From Flavobacterium ammonificans (GTDB lineage Bacteria; Bacteroidota; Bacteroidia; Flavobacteriales; Flavobacteriaceae): 64,000 nt of DNA. The notes under the pieces were generated by a model. The model saw only the letters and a list, made by a program, of their open reading frames with translations. It did no database searches and was not told the origin of the DNA. Made by a program: the position numbers and the translations under genes. Below, piece after piece: positions 7,945 to 18,728 of this stretch. The stretch is from the NCBI RefSeq assembly GCF_020885975.1, contig NZ_AP025183.1:806001-870000 (forward strand), given 5' to 3'. Numbering within the stretch: position 1 is the stretch's first letter; each line of letters begins with the position of its first letter.

Positions 7945-9792
7945 ATGTGTGGAATAGTTGGATATATTGGATATAGAGAGGCCTATCCTATAGTAATTAA
8001 AGGATTGAAAAGATTAGAATACCGTGGCTATGATAGTGCAGGTGTTATGTTATATGACGGAGTAAACTTGAAGTTGTCTAAGACAAAAGGTAAAGTTTCT
8101 GATCTTGAAGCTAAAGCTGCTTCTGAAATCACAACTAATGGAACAATTGGAATGGGTCATACACGTTGGGCTACACATGGTGTTCCAAACGATGTAAATT
8201 CGCACCCTCATCTTTCAAATTCAGGAAATTTAGCCATTATTCATAATGGGATTATTGAAAACTATGCTCCTCTTAAAGAAGAATTGATAAAAAGAGGATA
8301 TGTTTTTCATTCTGATACGGATTCAGAGGTCTTAGTAAATTTGATTGAAGATGTTCAGATTAAAGAAAATTTAAAATTAGGAAAAGCAATACAAGTAGCA
8401 TTAAACCAAGTGATAGGTGCTTATGCAATTGCAGTTTTTGATGTTAAAAATCCTAATGAAATTGTTGCGGCTCGTTTAGGTAGCCCTCTAGCAATAGGGG
8501 TAGGCGAGGGAGAATATTTTATAGCTTCAGACGCTTCACCATTTATAGAGTACACTTCAAATGCTATTTATTTAGAGGATGGAGAAATGGCAAATATCAG
8601 GTTGCATAAACCTATGAAAGTTCGTAAAATCAAGGATGATTCGCTTGTAGATCCTTATATTCAAGAACTTCAAATGAATTTGGAGCAAATTGAAAAAGGA
8701 GGTTATGATCATTTCATGCTAAAAGAAATTTACGAACAGCCGAGTGTGATTAAAGATACTTACAGAGGAAGACTTCATGCTAATGAAGGAATTATCAAAA
8801 TGGCAGGTATTGAAGATAATTTAGAAAAATTCTTAAATGCTGATCGAATTATCATTGTGGCTTGCGGAACTTCTTGGCACGCAGGACTTGTAGCTGAATA
8901 TGTTATTGAAGAATTTGCAAGAATTCCAGTTGAAGTGGAATATGCTTCCGAATTTAGATACCGAAACCCAATTATAAGCAGTAAAGACGTTGTTATAGCT
9001 ATTTCACAATCTGGTGAAACAGCTGATACAATGGCCGCTATTAAGTTGGCAAAAGAAAACGGAGCATTTGTTTTTGGTGTTTGTAATGTAGTGGGATCTT
9101 CTATTTCTAGAGAATCGCATGCAGGTGCTTATACCCATGCTGGTCCTGAAATTGGTGTTGCTTCTACAAAGGCATTTACCACACAAATTACAGTTTTAAC
9201 GATGATTGCGTTGCGTTTGGCTAAAGCCAAAGGTACCTTGTCAAAATCTGATTTCCATCAGTATTTACAAGAATTAGAGATTATTCCAGAGAAGGTTAAA
9301 GAAGCTTTAGATACGAATGAAAGAGCAAAAGAAATTGCAGCTACTTTCAAAGATGCAACGAATTGTTTGTATTTAGGAAGAGGTTATAATTTTCCTGTTG
9401 CTTTAGAAGGGGCGTTAAAATTAAAAGAAATATCATACATTCATGCTGAAGGATATCCTGCAGCAGAAATGAAACATGGCCCAATTGCTTTAATTGATGA
9501 GCAAATGCCTGTTATTGTTATTGCTCCTAAGCAAGGACATTATGATAAAATAGTTAGTAATATTCAAGAAATAAAATCAAGAAGTGGGCGTATTATTGCG
9601 GTGGTAACTAAAGGTGATACTCAAGTTCGCGATTTAGCTGATTTTGTGATAGAAATACCTGAAACTTCAGATGCTTTATCGCCACTTATTACAACAATTC
9701 CTTTGCAATTATTGTCCTATCATATAGCAGTAATGAGAGATTGTAATGTAGATCAGCCTAGAAATTTAGCAAAATCGGTTACAGTGGAGTAA
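7945..9792 (+). CDS. glmS: Glutamine-fructose-6-phosphate aminotransferase (isomerizing)
   Basis: Makes glucosamine-6-phosphate from fructose-6-phosphate and glutamine, the first step to UDP-GlcNAc for peptidoglycan and LPS. The 615-residue protein has the N-terminal glutaminase domain starting MCGIVGYIG with the nucleophile Cys2, followed by TRWATHG and HNGIIENY. Two SIS sugar-isomerase domains follow (VACGTSWHAG, then LGRGYNFPVALEGALKLKE). It ends with the conserved DQPRNLAKSVTVE. It is last in the operon with the GlgA-like and DUF4270 genes and is followed by a terminator. I see no glmS ribozyme, and the 9-nt upstream gap has no room for one. Confidence 0.98.
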   Translation: MCGIVGYIGYREAYPIVIKGLKRLEYRGYDSAGVMLYDGVNLKLSKTKGKVSDLEAKAASEITTNGTIGMGHTRWATHGVPNDVNSHPHLSNSGNLAIIHNGIIENYAPLKEELIKRGYVFHSDTDSEVLVNLIEDVQIKENLKLGKAIQVALNQVIGAYAIAVFDVKNPNEIVAARLGSPLAIGVGEGEYFIASDASPFIEYTSNAIYLEDGEMANIRLHKPMKVRKIKDDSLVDPYIQELQMNLEQIEKGGYDHFMLKEIYEQPSVIKDTYRGRLHANEGIIKMAGIEDNLEKFLNADRIIIVACGTSWHAGLVAEYVIEEFARIPVEVEYASEFRYRNPIISSKDVVIAISQSGETADTMAAIKLAKENGAFVFGVCNVVGSSISRESHAGAYTHAGPEIGVASTKAFTTQITVLTMIALRLAKAKGTLSKSDFHQYLQELEIIPEKVKEALDTNERAKEIAATFKDATNCLYLGRGYNFPVALEGALKLKEISYIHAEGYPAAEMKHGPIALIDEQMPVIVIAPKQGHYDKIVSNIQEIKSRSGRIIAVVTKGDTQVRDLADFVIEIPETSDALSPLITTIPLQLLSYHIAVMRDCNVDQPRNLAKSVTVE

Positions 9793-9813
9793 AAATTAGC
9801 ACATATAGTTAGT

Positions 9814-9844
9814 AAAAAAGCAAGATTTATCTTGCTTTTTTTAT
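9814..9844 (+). terminator. Terminator after glmS
   Basis: The stem AAAAAAGCAAGA/TCTTGCTTTTTT with a 4-nt loop runs straight into a T-rich tract. Confidence 0.88.
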
Positions 9845-9889
9845 TTTTTACCCAACGCTATTTTTTTATGATTTTTTCAATAACGTTCC

Positions 9890-9925
9890 GTTTTTTGAAA
9901 AAATACATTCTTTTTTTTCAAAAAC
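9890..9925. repeat. AT-rich inverted repeat upstream of the TonB receptor gene
   Basis: The arms GTTTTTTGAAAAAA and TTTTTTTTCAAAAAC pair almost perfectly around a 7-nt loop. It sits in the 287-bp gap between glmS and the receptor gene, about 160 nt before the receptor start. It could be a second, weak terminator or a protein-binding site. The rest of the gap shows only a near-match to a promoter (TATTTTG at 10045-10051, one base short of TAnnTTTG). Confidence 0.45.
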
Positions 9926-10079
9926 CACATCAAATACTGACAATTATTTAACGAAGGCAAATGCTAAATAGCTAGAATTTTGGGTATTAGTTGTTAAAAA
10001 TGAAATTTTCATACGATTTTTCTATTAAAAGCAAAAAATATTTGTATTTTGGCTGCATAAACCAACAAAATTTAAACCA

Positions 10080-12926
10080 ATGAGAGTATACTTACTTTTT
10101 TTGACCTTGTTTTTTTGCAGCATTTCTTTTGCTCAAAACACAATTTCAGGTACTGTTTTAGACAGTAATAAACAATCTGTTCCCGGAGCCAACATTAAGG
10201 TTGTTGGAGACAAATCAGGTGCAATAACTGATTTTGACGGAAAATTCATTTTGAATACAACTAAAAAATTACCGTTCCAAATTGAAATTACCGCTTTAGG
10301 TTTTGGATCTATGAAGGTGTCAATTACTACTGCCAATCAAAAAGTAGCAGTTACACTTATGGATGAAGAAACAAAGTTAAATGAAATAGTAGTTTCTGCC
10401 TCAAGAACACCTGAGCGTGTATTGGAATCTCCAGTAACTATTGAAAGAATGGGTATTGCAGAGATTAAGAAAACTGCATCGCCTTCTTTCTACGACGGAC
10501 TAGAGAATCTTAAAGAGGTTCAAATGAATACGAGTAGTATGTCATTCAAGTCCATTAATACTAGAGGTTTTGCTACGGTAGCAAATACACGTTTCATGCA
10601 ACTAGTAGATGGTATGGACAACTCTTCTCCATTGTTGAACTTTGTTTTAGGAAACCTGATAGGTGTTTCAGAAATAGATACACAAAGTGTAGAGTTACTT
10701 CCAGGAGCGTCTTCTGCTTTGTATGGAGCAAATGCCTTCAACGGGATTTTATTTATGAATAGTAAAAATCCATTCACAAGTGAAGGAATCACGGCGTATG
10801 CAAAGTTTGGTCAAACGAGTCAACAAGCAGCTGGAACAAATGATTATTTGGATTATGGTGTAAGAATGGCTAAAGCATTTAGTCCTTATTTAGCAGCTAA
10901 AGCTAATTTTACTTATATGAGAGCAACCGATTGGTTTGCTACCAATACTAATGGTATAAATTCAGCTAATGGTGATGAAATTATTGGAGATAATAGATTA
11001 AACCCAAATTATAATGGTATAAATGTTTACGGGGACGAAGTTTCAACCAATATTAAAAATGTCGCTTCAGGACTTTTAAGTGCGGGTAGAATTACTGCTG
11101 CACAATTTTCTGCTTTTAATGCTATTTTACCAAATACAAATGTTAGTAGAACGGGTTATAATGAGACAGATTTGACAGATAACAAAGCTTCTAATACTAA
11201 GATTGATTTCTCAGTTCATTTGAGACCTTTTGGTAATGAAAAGTTAGAAGTGATCTGGCAAAGTAAATTTGGTTTTGGTAATGCTGTTTATCAAGGAGCC
11301 AACAGGTATTATTTGAATAATTTTTCTATGCAACAGCATAAGTTGGAATTCAAAGGTAAAAACTTCTTCCTTAGAGGGTATACTACTACAGAAGATGGAG
11401 GACAATCGTATGATATGTTGTTTACAGGTATTAATGTTAACCGTAAATGGAAAGGTGACAGCCAATGGTTTGGGGAATATGCTGGAGCATACGTTTCCTC
11501 CACCTTGGCAGGAATGACTCCAGAGAACGCTCATAAAGCAGCTCGTGCAACAGCAGATACTGGAAGATTATTGCCAGGAACTCCGGGATTCGTTAATGCT
11601 TTCAATCAAGTAATTGCTGATCCAAATGTATTATCAGGATCAAGATTAGTAGATAATTCAAGAATTAATCATTCGGATGTGAATTATAATTTTAAAGATC
11701 AAATCAAATTTGCAGAAATTCAAGTGGGGGGATCTTTCAGAGAATACGTATTGAATTCATTTGGTCGTATTTATACGGATGCTGATGGTCCAATTCGTTA
11801 TAATGAATATGGAGCATACACTCAAGTAATGAAAAAGGTAATGGATGATCGTTTAAAATTTACAGGATCTATTCGTTATGACAAAGCTCAAAATTTTGAA
11901 GGCAACTTCTCTCCTAGAGTTTCTATGGTATACACAGGAGGAGAAAGCAGAAGACATAATTTTAGAGCGTCTTTTCAAACAGGATTTAGAAACCCAACTA
12001 CACAAGATCAATATATTGGGTTTAACGTAGGTAGTGCTATTTTATTAGGATCTGCTCCTGATAACTTGACTAGATATAGAGAAACTTTGCAGATTCAAAC
12101 ACCGATAGGGCAATTGTTTGCGGGTGGTTCATCAGTAAATATTACAGGTCTAAATGCTTATAACAACTCCTATACTGCGGCTTCTGTAGCTCAGTTGAGT
12201 GCTACTGGAAATCCTGCTGTATTAAGAAAAACAAATTTACAGTTCGTAAAACCAGAAGAAGTGAAAGCTTTTGAATTAGGATACCGTTCGTTTATTAAAG
12301 ATATGTCAATAGATCTTAATGGTTATTATAATGTGTACAACAACTTTATTGGAAACTTAAATGTAGTTGCGCCTTTATATGGTAAAGCACAAGACGCTCC
12401 AAATCCTGGTGCTGGAGCTGCTGATCCAGGAGTGCAGTCGCTTCATGCATTGCAGAATGGGAACATCAGAGCTTTCCAATTGTATACTAATACGGATGTT
12501 GAAATCCAATCACTTGGTTTTGGTGTTGGATTATCTAGAAAAGTATACAAGGATTTTGAAGTAGGAATGAATTATAACTTTGCTGAATTTGATTTTGATC
12601 GCACAGCAAATCCAAGTTTTGAAGCAGGATTTAACACACCAAAACACAGAGTTAAAGCTTCTTTTGGAAACGAAAAACTATTCAAAAACTTTGGGTTCAA
12701 TATTAGTGGAAGATGGAATAGTGAATACATATGGGAATCTACAATGGTGGATGGGGTAATTCCTTCAGCTACAGTTATTGATGCTCAAATTAACTATTTG
12801 ATACCAAAATTGAAGTCTACGCTTAAAATTGGAGCGGCTAACTTAGGAGGTAGAGAGTATATCCAAGTTTTAGGTGCAGGTGCAATTGGGCAACAGTATT
12901 TTGCTTCATGGACAATTAATCCATAA
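10080..12926 (+). CDS. TonB-dependent outer-membrane receptor with carboxypeptidase-regulatory-like domain
   Basis: Outer-membrane gated channel for active uptake, substrate unknown. It has 948 residues. A Sec signal peptide ends at FAQ, followed by a carboxypeptidase-D regulatory-like domain (NTISGTVLDSNKQSVPGANI) at about residues 20-105. A plug domain follows (SASRTPERVLESPVTIERM, then LLPGASSALYGANAFNGIL), then a C-terminal beta-barrel. The end differs from the usual aromatic-terminated barrel, finishing ASWTINP. It is followed after 28 nt by a GDSL lipoprotein rather than a SusD-like binding protein, so this is not a standard SusCD polysaccharide pair. Lipid or ester-linked substrates are a guess. 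Confidence 0.93.
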   Translation: MRVYLLFLTLFFCSISFAQNTISGTVLDSNKQSVPGANIKVVGDKSGAITDFDGKFILNTTKKLPFQIEITALGFGSMKVSITTANQKVAVTLMDEETKLNEIVVSASRTPERVLESPVTIERMGIAEIKKTASPSFYDGLENLKEVQMNTSSMSFKSINTRGFATVANTRFMQLVDGMDNSSPLLNFVLGNLIGVSEIDTQSVELLPGASSALYGANAFNGILFMNSKNPFTSEGITAYAKFGQTSQQAAGTNDYLDYGVRMAKAFSPYLAAKANFTYMRATDWFATNTNGINSANGDEIIGDNRLNPNYNGINVYGDEVSTNIKNVASGLLSAGRITAAQFSAFNAILPNTNVSRTGYNETDLTDNKASNTKIDFSVHLRPFGNEKLEVIWQSKFGFGNAVYQGANRYYLNNFSMQQHKLEFKGKNFFLRGYTTTEDGGQSYDMLFTGINVNRKWKGDSQWFGEYAGAYVSSTLAGMTPENAHKAARATADTGRLLPGTPGFVNAFNQVIADPNVLSGSRLVDNSRINHSDVNYNFKDQIKFAEIQVGGSFREYVLNSFGRIYTDADGPIRYNEYGAYTQVMKKVMDDRLKFTGSIRYDKAQNFEGNFSPRVSMVYTGGESRRHNFRASFQTGFRNPTTQDQYIGFNVGSAILLGSAPDNLTRYRETLQIQTPIGQLFAGGSSVNITGLNAYNNSYTAASVAQLSATGNPAVLRKTNLQFVKPEEVKAFELGYRSFIKDMSIDLNGYYNVYNNFIGNLNVVAPLYGKAQDAPNPGAGAADPGVQSLHALQNGNIRAFQLYTNTDVEIQSLGFGVGLSRKVYKDFEVGMNYNFAEFDFDRTANPSFEAGFNTPKHRVKASFGNEKLFKNFGFNISGRWNSEYIWESTMVDGVIPSATVIDAQINYLIPKLKSTLKIGAANLGGREYIQVLGAGAIGQQYFASWTINP

Positions 12927-12954
12927 TTGATTTAATAATATAAAAAATACAATC

Positions 12955-14487
12955 ATGATAAAAAATTTCAAATGGCTATTATTAGTTTCGTTAACTTTTG
13001 TAGCTTGTAATGATGATGAAGATATTATTGTTGAAGAGCCAGTATCTGCTGGTTCTGCAGTATTCTCAAAATATGTTGCTTTAGGAGATTCTTTTGCGGC
13101 AGGTTTTAGCGATGGCGCTTTATTTATTGAAGCTCAAAAAGGAGCTTATCCTAACATATTAGCTCAGCAATTTTCGGAAGCTGGTGGAGGTGCTTTTACA
13201 ACTCCTTTTACAGCTGATAACACTGGAGGCTTACTATTAGGAGGAAATGTTATTGCAAATCAACGTTTGTTTTTTAACGGAGCTGCTCCAACTCCTGTTT
13301 CAGGAACGCCTACAACTAATGTTGCTACTAAAGTAACTGGTCCGTTTGGAAACTTAGGAGTGCCTGGAGCTAAAAGTTACCACTTAGTTGCTGCTGGTTA
13401 TGGTAATGTTGCTGGAGTTGCTGCTGGTTTAGCTAATCCTTACTATGCTCGTTTTTCAACTTCTGCTACATCAACTGTTTTAGGAGATGCCGTGGCGCAA
13501 ACACCAACTTTCTTTTCATTATGGATTGGAGGAAATGATGTTTTAGGATTTGCAACATCTGGAGGAGTAGGAACTAACCAAACTGGAAATATGAACCCAG
13601 CTACATACGGTTCAAATGATATAACTGACCCTACTGTTTTTGCTAGTGTTTACAATACTTTAGTAAACGGTATGACAGCTAATGGAGCAAAAGGAGTGGT
13701 GGCTAATTTACCGTATGTTAATACCTTGCCATTCTTTACTACAGTACCTTCAAGTCCTTTGTCTCCAGCTGCATTAGGGGCTAACCTTGCTACACTAAAT
13801 GCACAGCTATACGGACCTTTAAAACAAGCGTTAACTGTTTTTGGAGCTGGGGATAGAATTAATTTACTTTCTGCCACAGCTGCAAATCCTCTTTTAATTA
13901 GAGATGAATCATTACCTAATTTGTCAGCTCAATTAACCGCTGCTTTTACTCCTACATTAGGGGCTACAACCGCTGCTTTTTACGGGGCTGTTTTTGGTCA
14001 AGCGCGTCAAACAACTTCGGCTGATTTGGTTTTATTGACTACACAATCTGCTATTAGTGCTGCGCCTACAGCTGCAAATTCAGGACTTGGATTTGCTCCT
14101 CCAGCACCTTTAAATAGTTTTGGTATCTCATATCCATTACAAGATATGCATGTTTTGATTCCTTCAGAGATTGAAGCTATTAGAGTTGCTACAGATGCTT
14201 ACAACACAAGTATTAAGGCGATAGCTGATTCTAAAGGGTTGGCTTTTGTTGATGCTAAAGCGATAATGAACCAATTGTCAAGTACTGGGATTGTTTCAAA
14301 TAATTTCACAATGACATCTCAATTTGTATTTGGAGGTTCTTTCTCATTAGACGGAGTTCATCCAAGTCCAAGAGGATATGCTTTAATTTCAAATGCTTTT
14401 ATTGATGCAATTAATGCTAAATACGCTTCAACTTTGAAAAAAGTTGATTTAGGTAAGTATAGAATTTTATTTCCAGCTAGTTTATAA
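12955..14487 (+). CDS. SGNH/GDSL-hydrolase-family lipoprotein
   Basis: A predicted surface or periplasmic esterase/lipase-like lipoprotein of 510 residues. The lipobox FVAC gives Cys18 as the lipidation site, and an acidic stretch follows (NDDEDIIVEE), which in Bacteroidota can act as a surface-export signal. GDSL motifs are in order: block I YVALGDSFAAG (nucleophile Ser46), block III WIGGNDVLG near residue 190, and block V DGVHPSPRGY near residue 465 with the catalytic Asp/His. An Ala/Gly/Thr-rich insertion separates them, making it larger than typical members. It forms a two-gene operon with the preceding TonB receptor, suggesting hydrolysis outside the cell coupled to uptake. Confidence 0.88.
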   Translation: MIKNFKWLLLVSLTFVACNDDEDIIVEEPVSAGSAVFSKYVALGDSFAAGFSDGALFIEAQKGAYPNILAQQFSEAGGGAFTTPFTADNTGGLLLGGNVIANQRLFFNGAAPTPVSGTPTTNVATKVTGPFGNLGVPGAKSYHLVAAGYGNVAGVAAGLANPYYARFSTSATSTVLGDAVAQTPTFFSLWIGGNDVLGFATSGGVGTNQTGNMNPATYGSNDITDPTVFASVYNTLVNGMTANGAKGVVANLPYVNTLPFFTTVPSSPLSPAALGANLATLNAQLYGPLKQALTVFGAGDRINLLSATAANPLLIRDESLPNLSAQLTAAFTPTLGATTAAFYGAVFGQARQTTSADLVLLTTQSAISAAPTAANSGLGFAPPAPLNSFGISYPLQDMHVLIPSEIEAIRVATDAYNTSIKAIADSKGLAFVDAKAIMNQLSSTGIVSNNFTMTSQFVFGGSFSLDGVHPSPRGYALISNAFIDAINAKYASTLKKVDLGKYRILFPASL

Positions 14488-14507
14488 ATAAACAGCTTTA
14501 AATTATT

Positions 14508-14537
14508 AACCACTGCTCAAAAGGCGGTGGTTTTTTT
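14508..14537 (+). terminator. Terminator after the GDSL lipoprotein gene
   Basis: The stem AACCACTGC/GCGGTGGTT (one G-T wobble) is followed by TTTTTTT. Confidence 0.85.
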
Positions 14538-14576
14538 ATGGGTTAATATTTATGTAGTTTTTTTAACAAAAAATTA

Positions 14577-14605
14577 TTGATTTTATATTTTAAAAATTAT
14601 CTTTG
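14577..14605 (+). promoter_or_regulatory. atpD promoter (-33 TTG, -7 TATCTTTG)
   Basis: TATCTTTG at 14598-14605 matches TAnnTTTG exactly. TTG at 14577-14579 lies 18 nt upstream, a normal -33 spacing for this phylum. The leader to the atpD ATG is about 80 nt. Confidence 0.7.
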
Positions 14606-14686
14606 CAGTCTGAAAAAAGGATTTATTTGATAACTTTCAATTAAGTCAATTTCATAAACCTAAATAGCTATTTAATAAATACATAA

Positions 14687-16201
<1,515 letters not shown>

Positions 16202-16242
16202 TTCAATTAACAATGGATAATTTACAATTGACAATGTAAAAA

Positions 16243-16284
16243 ATTATCAATTATCAATTATCAATTATCAATTATCAATTATCA
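16243..16284. repeat. Six tandem copies of the heptamer ATTATCA before atpC
   Basis: Six perfect head-to-tail copies of ATTATCA run from 16243 to 16284 and end 2 nt before the atpC start codon. The preceding 40 nt carry diverged relatives (CAATTAACAATGGATAATT and CAATTGACAATG), so the whole atpD-atpC gap is built of this type of repeat. Copy number could vary by slippage and would change the atpC translation-initiation region. The two genes are probably co-transcribed across it. Confidence 0.9.
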
Positions 16285-16286
16285 AA

Positions 16287-16568
16287 ATGATTTTAGAAAT
16301 AGTATCACCAGAGGCAAAGTTATTTTCAGGAGAAATTACTTCATTATACCTTCCAGGAGTTGATGGAGATTTTCAAATCTTGAATAATCACGCGCCAATT
16401 GTTTCTTTGCTTAAAAAAGGAACTGTAAAAATTGCAGCGCCAAGTTTTACGCTTTCTAAAGAAGCAGCAGCTAAATTAACGAAAGTAAATGACCAATTGT
16501 ATACCTTATCAGTGGAGTCAGGAACAATCGAAATGAAAGACAATAAAGTAATTCTATTAGCTGACTAA
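16287..16568 (+). CDS. atpC: ATP synthase F1 epsilon subunit (short form)
   Basis: Part of the rotating central stalk of the F1 ATPase. At 93 residues it contains only the N-terminal beta-sandwich domain (MILEIVSPEAKLFSGEITSL, LPGVDGDFQILNNHAPIVS). The C-terminal helical hairpin that inhibits ATP hydrolysis in E. coli epsilon (about 139 residues) is missing. Short epsilon subunits are usual in flavobacteria. The start follows a tandem heptamer repeat, and a strong terminator comes 18 nt after the stop. Confidence 0.95.
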   Translation: MILEIVSPEAKLFSGEITSLYLPGVDGDFQILNNHAPIVSLLKKGTVKIAAPSFTLSKEAAAKLTKVNDQLYTLSVESGTIEMKDNKVILLAD

Positions 16569-16586
16569 TACGAATTAAGATTCATT

Positions 16587-16616
16587 AAAAAAGCCTAACA
16601 TTCGTTAGGCTTTTTT
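16587..16616 (+). terminator. Terminator after atpC
   Basis: The perfect 13-bp stem AAAAAAGCCTAAC/GTTAGGCTTTTTT has a 4-nt loop. It is nearly symmetrical, with T tracts on both strands, so it can also stop the convergent DoxX-like transcript. Confidence 0.93.
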
Positions 16617-16627
16617 GTTTTATACCA

Positions 16628-17074
16628 TTACTGTTGAGAACAATAATTATTATTGTGTTTTCCCGCAATAACCAAGACGCCAGCTACCAAAACTAGATTT
16701 TTGATAATGTATTGACCCACAAGAGTTGGACGGTATGGAAAATTATCAAAACAAGCGTTTGTTAGAAGAAAAAGTGGAAAAATAGTAGCTATCATATGCA
16801 GTAACAACAAGAGTGTCGTAAGCGGCACTAATCGTTTGATCAATAGTCCTAACCCAATGAATACTTCGCATAGTCCTAACACTGGAATGAAAATCTCAGG
16901 CTTGAACCAAAAAACCGTTTCCTCTACTAGGTCACCTGCAGGGCTGATTCCGATTATTTTTAATCCACCAAACCAAATGTAAACAATAGCTAAAGCGATT
17001 CGCATAATTATAATGCTATGTCGTTCAATTTTTATACTAAACGAACAATAGAAGGAGTTGAAATGTTGTGTCAT
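16628..17074 (-). CDS. DoxX-like (YkgB/DUF417-type) small membrane protein
   Basis: A four-helix inner-membrane protein of up to 148 residues; function uncertain. The first membrane segment reads MRIALAIVYIWFGGLKIIG and is followed by SPAGDLV, the pattern of the DoxX/YkgB group. Three more hydrophobic segments follow, each about 20 residues. The start could be the ATG at 17074 or an internal ATG at 17005, directly before the first helix; the extra 23 residues are not typical of the family. It stands alone, convergent with atpC. Some relatives are linked to oxidative or sulfur stress, but nothing here shows that. Confidence 0.75.
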   Translation of the reverse strand: MTQHFNSFYCSFSIKIERHSIIIMRIALAIVYIWFGGLKIIGISPAGDLVEETVFWFKPEIFIPVLGLCEVFIGLGLLIKRLVPLTTLLLLLHMIATIFPLFLLTNACFDNFPYRPTLVGQYIIKNLVLVAGVLVIAGKHNNNYCSQQ

Positions 17075-17183
17075 GGGAACCTAATTTAGAATTAAATTAA
17101 TCCGAAGCAAATAGTAACTATTTGCTTCAGATTAGTTGATAATAAAACAAACCACTTATTTTTATTTTCAACATATTTGTAAT

Positions 17184-18728
17184 TTATTCAGCGCCATCAA
17201 TACGGGCTCTTGCTATTGCGAATTTTCCAACCGTTTCTCCCAAAAGCAATCCTTTTTCGCAATCACTTCTATAATGGATTGCACCAAATAATCGGGAATT
17301 GGACGCGTCTTTTGCCATAGCGTTAAATTGGGTAGCCTTTTCAGGCACAATATGAGACAAAACAGTAGCGGCTGCACCACTAAATGTAGAATGTCCAGAT
17401 ACATAGGCAGGGAAGTTTGGAATCCCTGTCAATGTTTTTATTGACGGGTCTATCTGTGTTGGTCTAGGGTTAAAATAATAATATTTGGCATCCCAACAAC
17501 TAATTGCGGCATCCATAAGTGAAAGATTCAATAAGGCCATATTTCTAGCCCAACGTACCTCGCTGTAATTTTTTGTTACAAAGGCATCTGCTGCGATTGC
17601 GTTCCAATGTCCTGGTGGCGTATAAGTTCCTACGCCATCTGCCCAAAATGTTACTATATCCATTTCTTTGCGACTAGCATTTTGACTGAATTTTTTTACT
17701 TCGGCTAGTTCTTTTGCAAACTGTACCGATTTAGTTGATGGTGGCGGGACAGGGCGACTAGCAATAACGTCAGCTGTAGACATCAAGAACGAACGTACAT
17801 TCCCAAACAGAGGCAACATAGGTGGTCGAGCAGGCAAATCTAATGATAACCAAGGAATTTCGCCTTTTGCTTTTGTTTGGGCTTCGAGTTGCGTCCAAAT
17901 AGTTTGATTTCCAACAGCTGCTCCCATTCCGTCAGTTGATGCTCTAGTGATGTATTTTGTCGCAATTTTTCTTCCCAATGAAATACCGGCTTCTACATCA
18001 CTACGGACGTTAGCGCCACTAATAATTCGATATAATTTTTCTTCCTCTGCTTTTCCATTGATATAAGCAATCTCAGTTGGAAATAATAATTTTAATAATT
18101 CTACAGTTACACCAGCTAATACTCCGTCTTCTGAAGGATATGAAGGCATCCCGTTTTTAGGAATGAGCACTTTTATAGTATTGTCTACAACATAGGGAGC
18201 TGCACGGTTGTATAGCTTTTTATAATGCCAAGTTGCGACCAATGCATCATATTGGGCAGCACTTACATAAGCATAGGCACGAGCTGCATAAGGTGGATTT
18301 GAAAAAGGAAAAGGAGTATTGGCAAACGGATTAGTAGCTGAGGGAGTTGGATAGGTTCCGTCTGCATTTTGGTAAGGAGGGCGATTATACTTAGCCACTA
18401 AGCTGCGCATAATTTCGTTCCAACGTAAAACACTACCTGCACTCCAGTATTGGATTATGGATTTTTGTTCTTTACTAATATTGGCTTGATAGCTTTTAAT
18501 TTCATTTAATTCTCTAGTAAATGCTGCATTTGAAGTAGTCATTGGAGCATCTAAACTAAATTCATCAGGAGCAGAAAGTAAAATAGGTTTCCAATTTCCA
18601 GCCAAATCATCATTATTGGAAGGATTTAACATTGGATAACTTTCTGAACGATCATCAATTTCATTACTACAAGATGAAATAGAGATAAAAGAAACAAATC
18701 CTAAAAGAGTGATAATTATATTTTTCAT
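17184..18728 (-). CDS. PAP2/vanadium-haloperoxidase-like phosphatase lipoprotein
   Basis: A predicted envelope phosphatase or haloperoxidase-fold enzyme of 514 residues. The signal peptide ends in the lipobox ISSC (Cys20), so it is a lipoprotein. The C-terminal third carries the superfamily active-site motifs: FNPRPTQIDP, SGHSTFSGAA, and LFGAIHYRSDCEKG, where the His-x-x-Ser-Asp segment matches the third motif. It overlaps the upstream outer-membrane protein gene by 4 nt (ATGA), so translation is coupled. Whether it dephosphorylates lipids or oxidises halides cannot be told from the sequence; related Bacteroidota proteins are annotated simply as PAP2 phosphatases. Confidence 0.87.
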   Translation of the reverse strand: MKNIIITLLGFVSFISISSCSNEIDDRSESYPMLNPSNNDDLAGNWKPILLSAPDEFSLDAPMTTSNAAFTRELNEIKSYQANISKEQKSIIQYWSAGSVLRWNEIMRSLVAKYNRPPYQNADGTYPTPSATNPFANTPFPFSNPPYAARAYAYVSAAQYDALVATWHYKKLYNRAAPYVVDNTIKVLIPKNGMPSYPSEDGVLAGVTVELLKLLFPTEIAYINGKAEEEKLYRIISGANVRSDVEAGISLGRKIATKYITRASTDGMGAAVGNQTIWTQLEAQTKAKGEIPWLSLDLPARPPMLPLFGNVRSFLMSTADVIASRPVPPPSTKSVQFAKELAEVKKFSQNASRKEMDIVTFWADGVGTYTPPGHWNAIAADAFVTKNYSEVRWARNMALLNLSLMDAAISCWDAKYYYFNPRPTQIDPSIKTLTGIPNFPAYVSGHSTFSGAAATVLSHIVPEKATQFNAMAKDASNSRLFGAIHYRSDCEKGLLLGETVGKFAIARARIDGAE

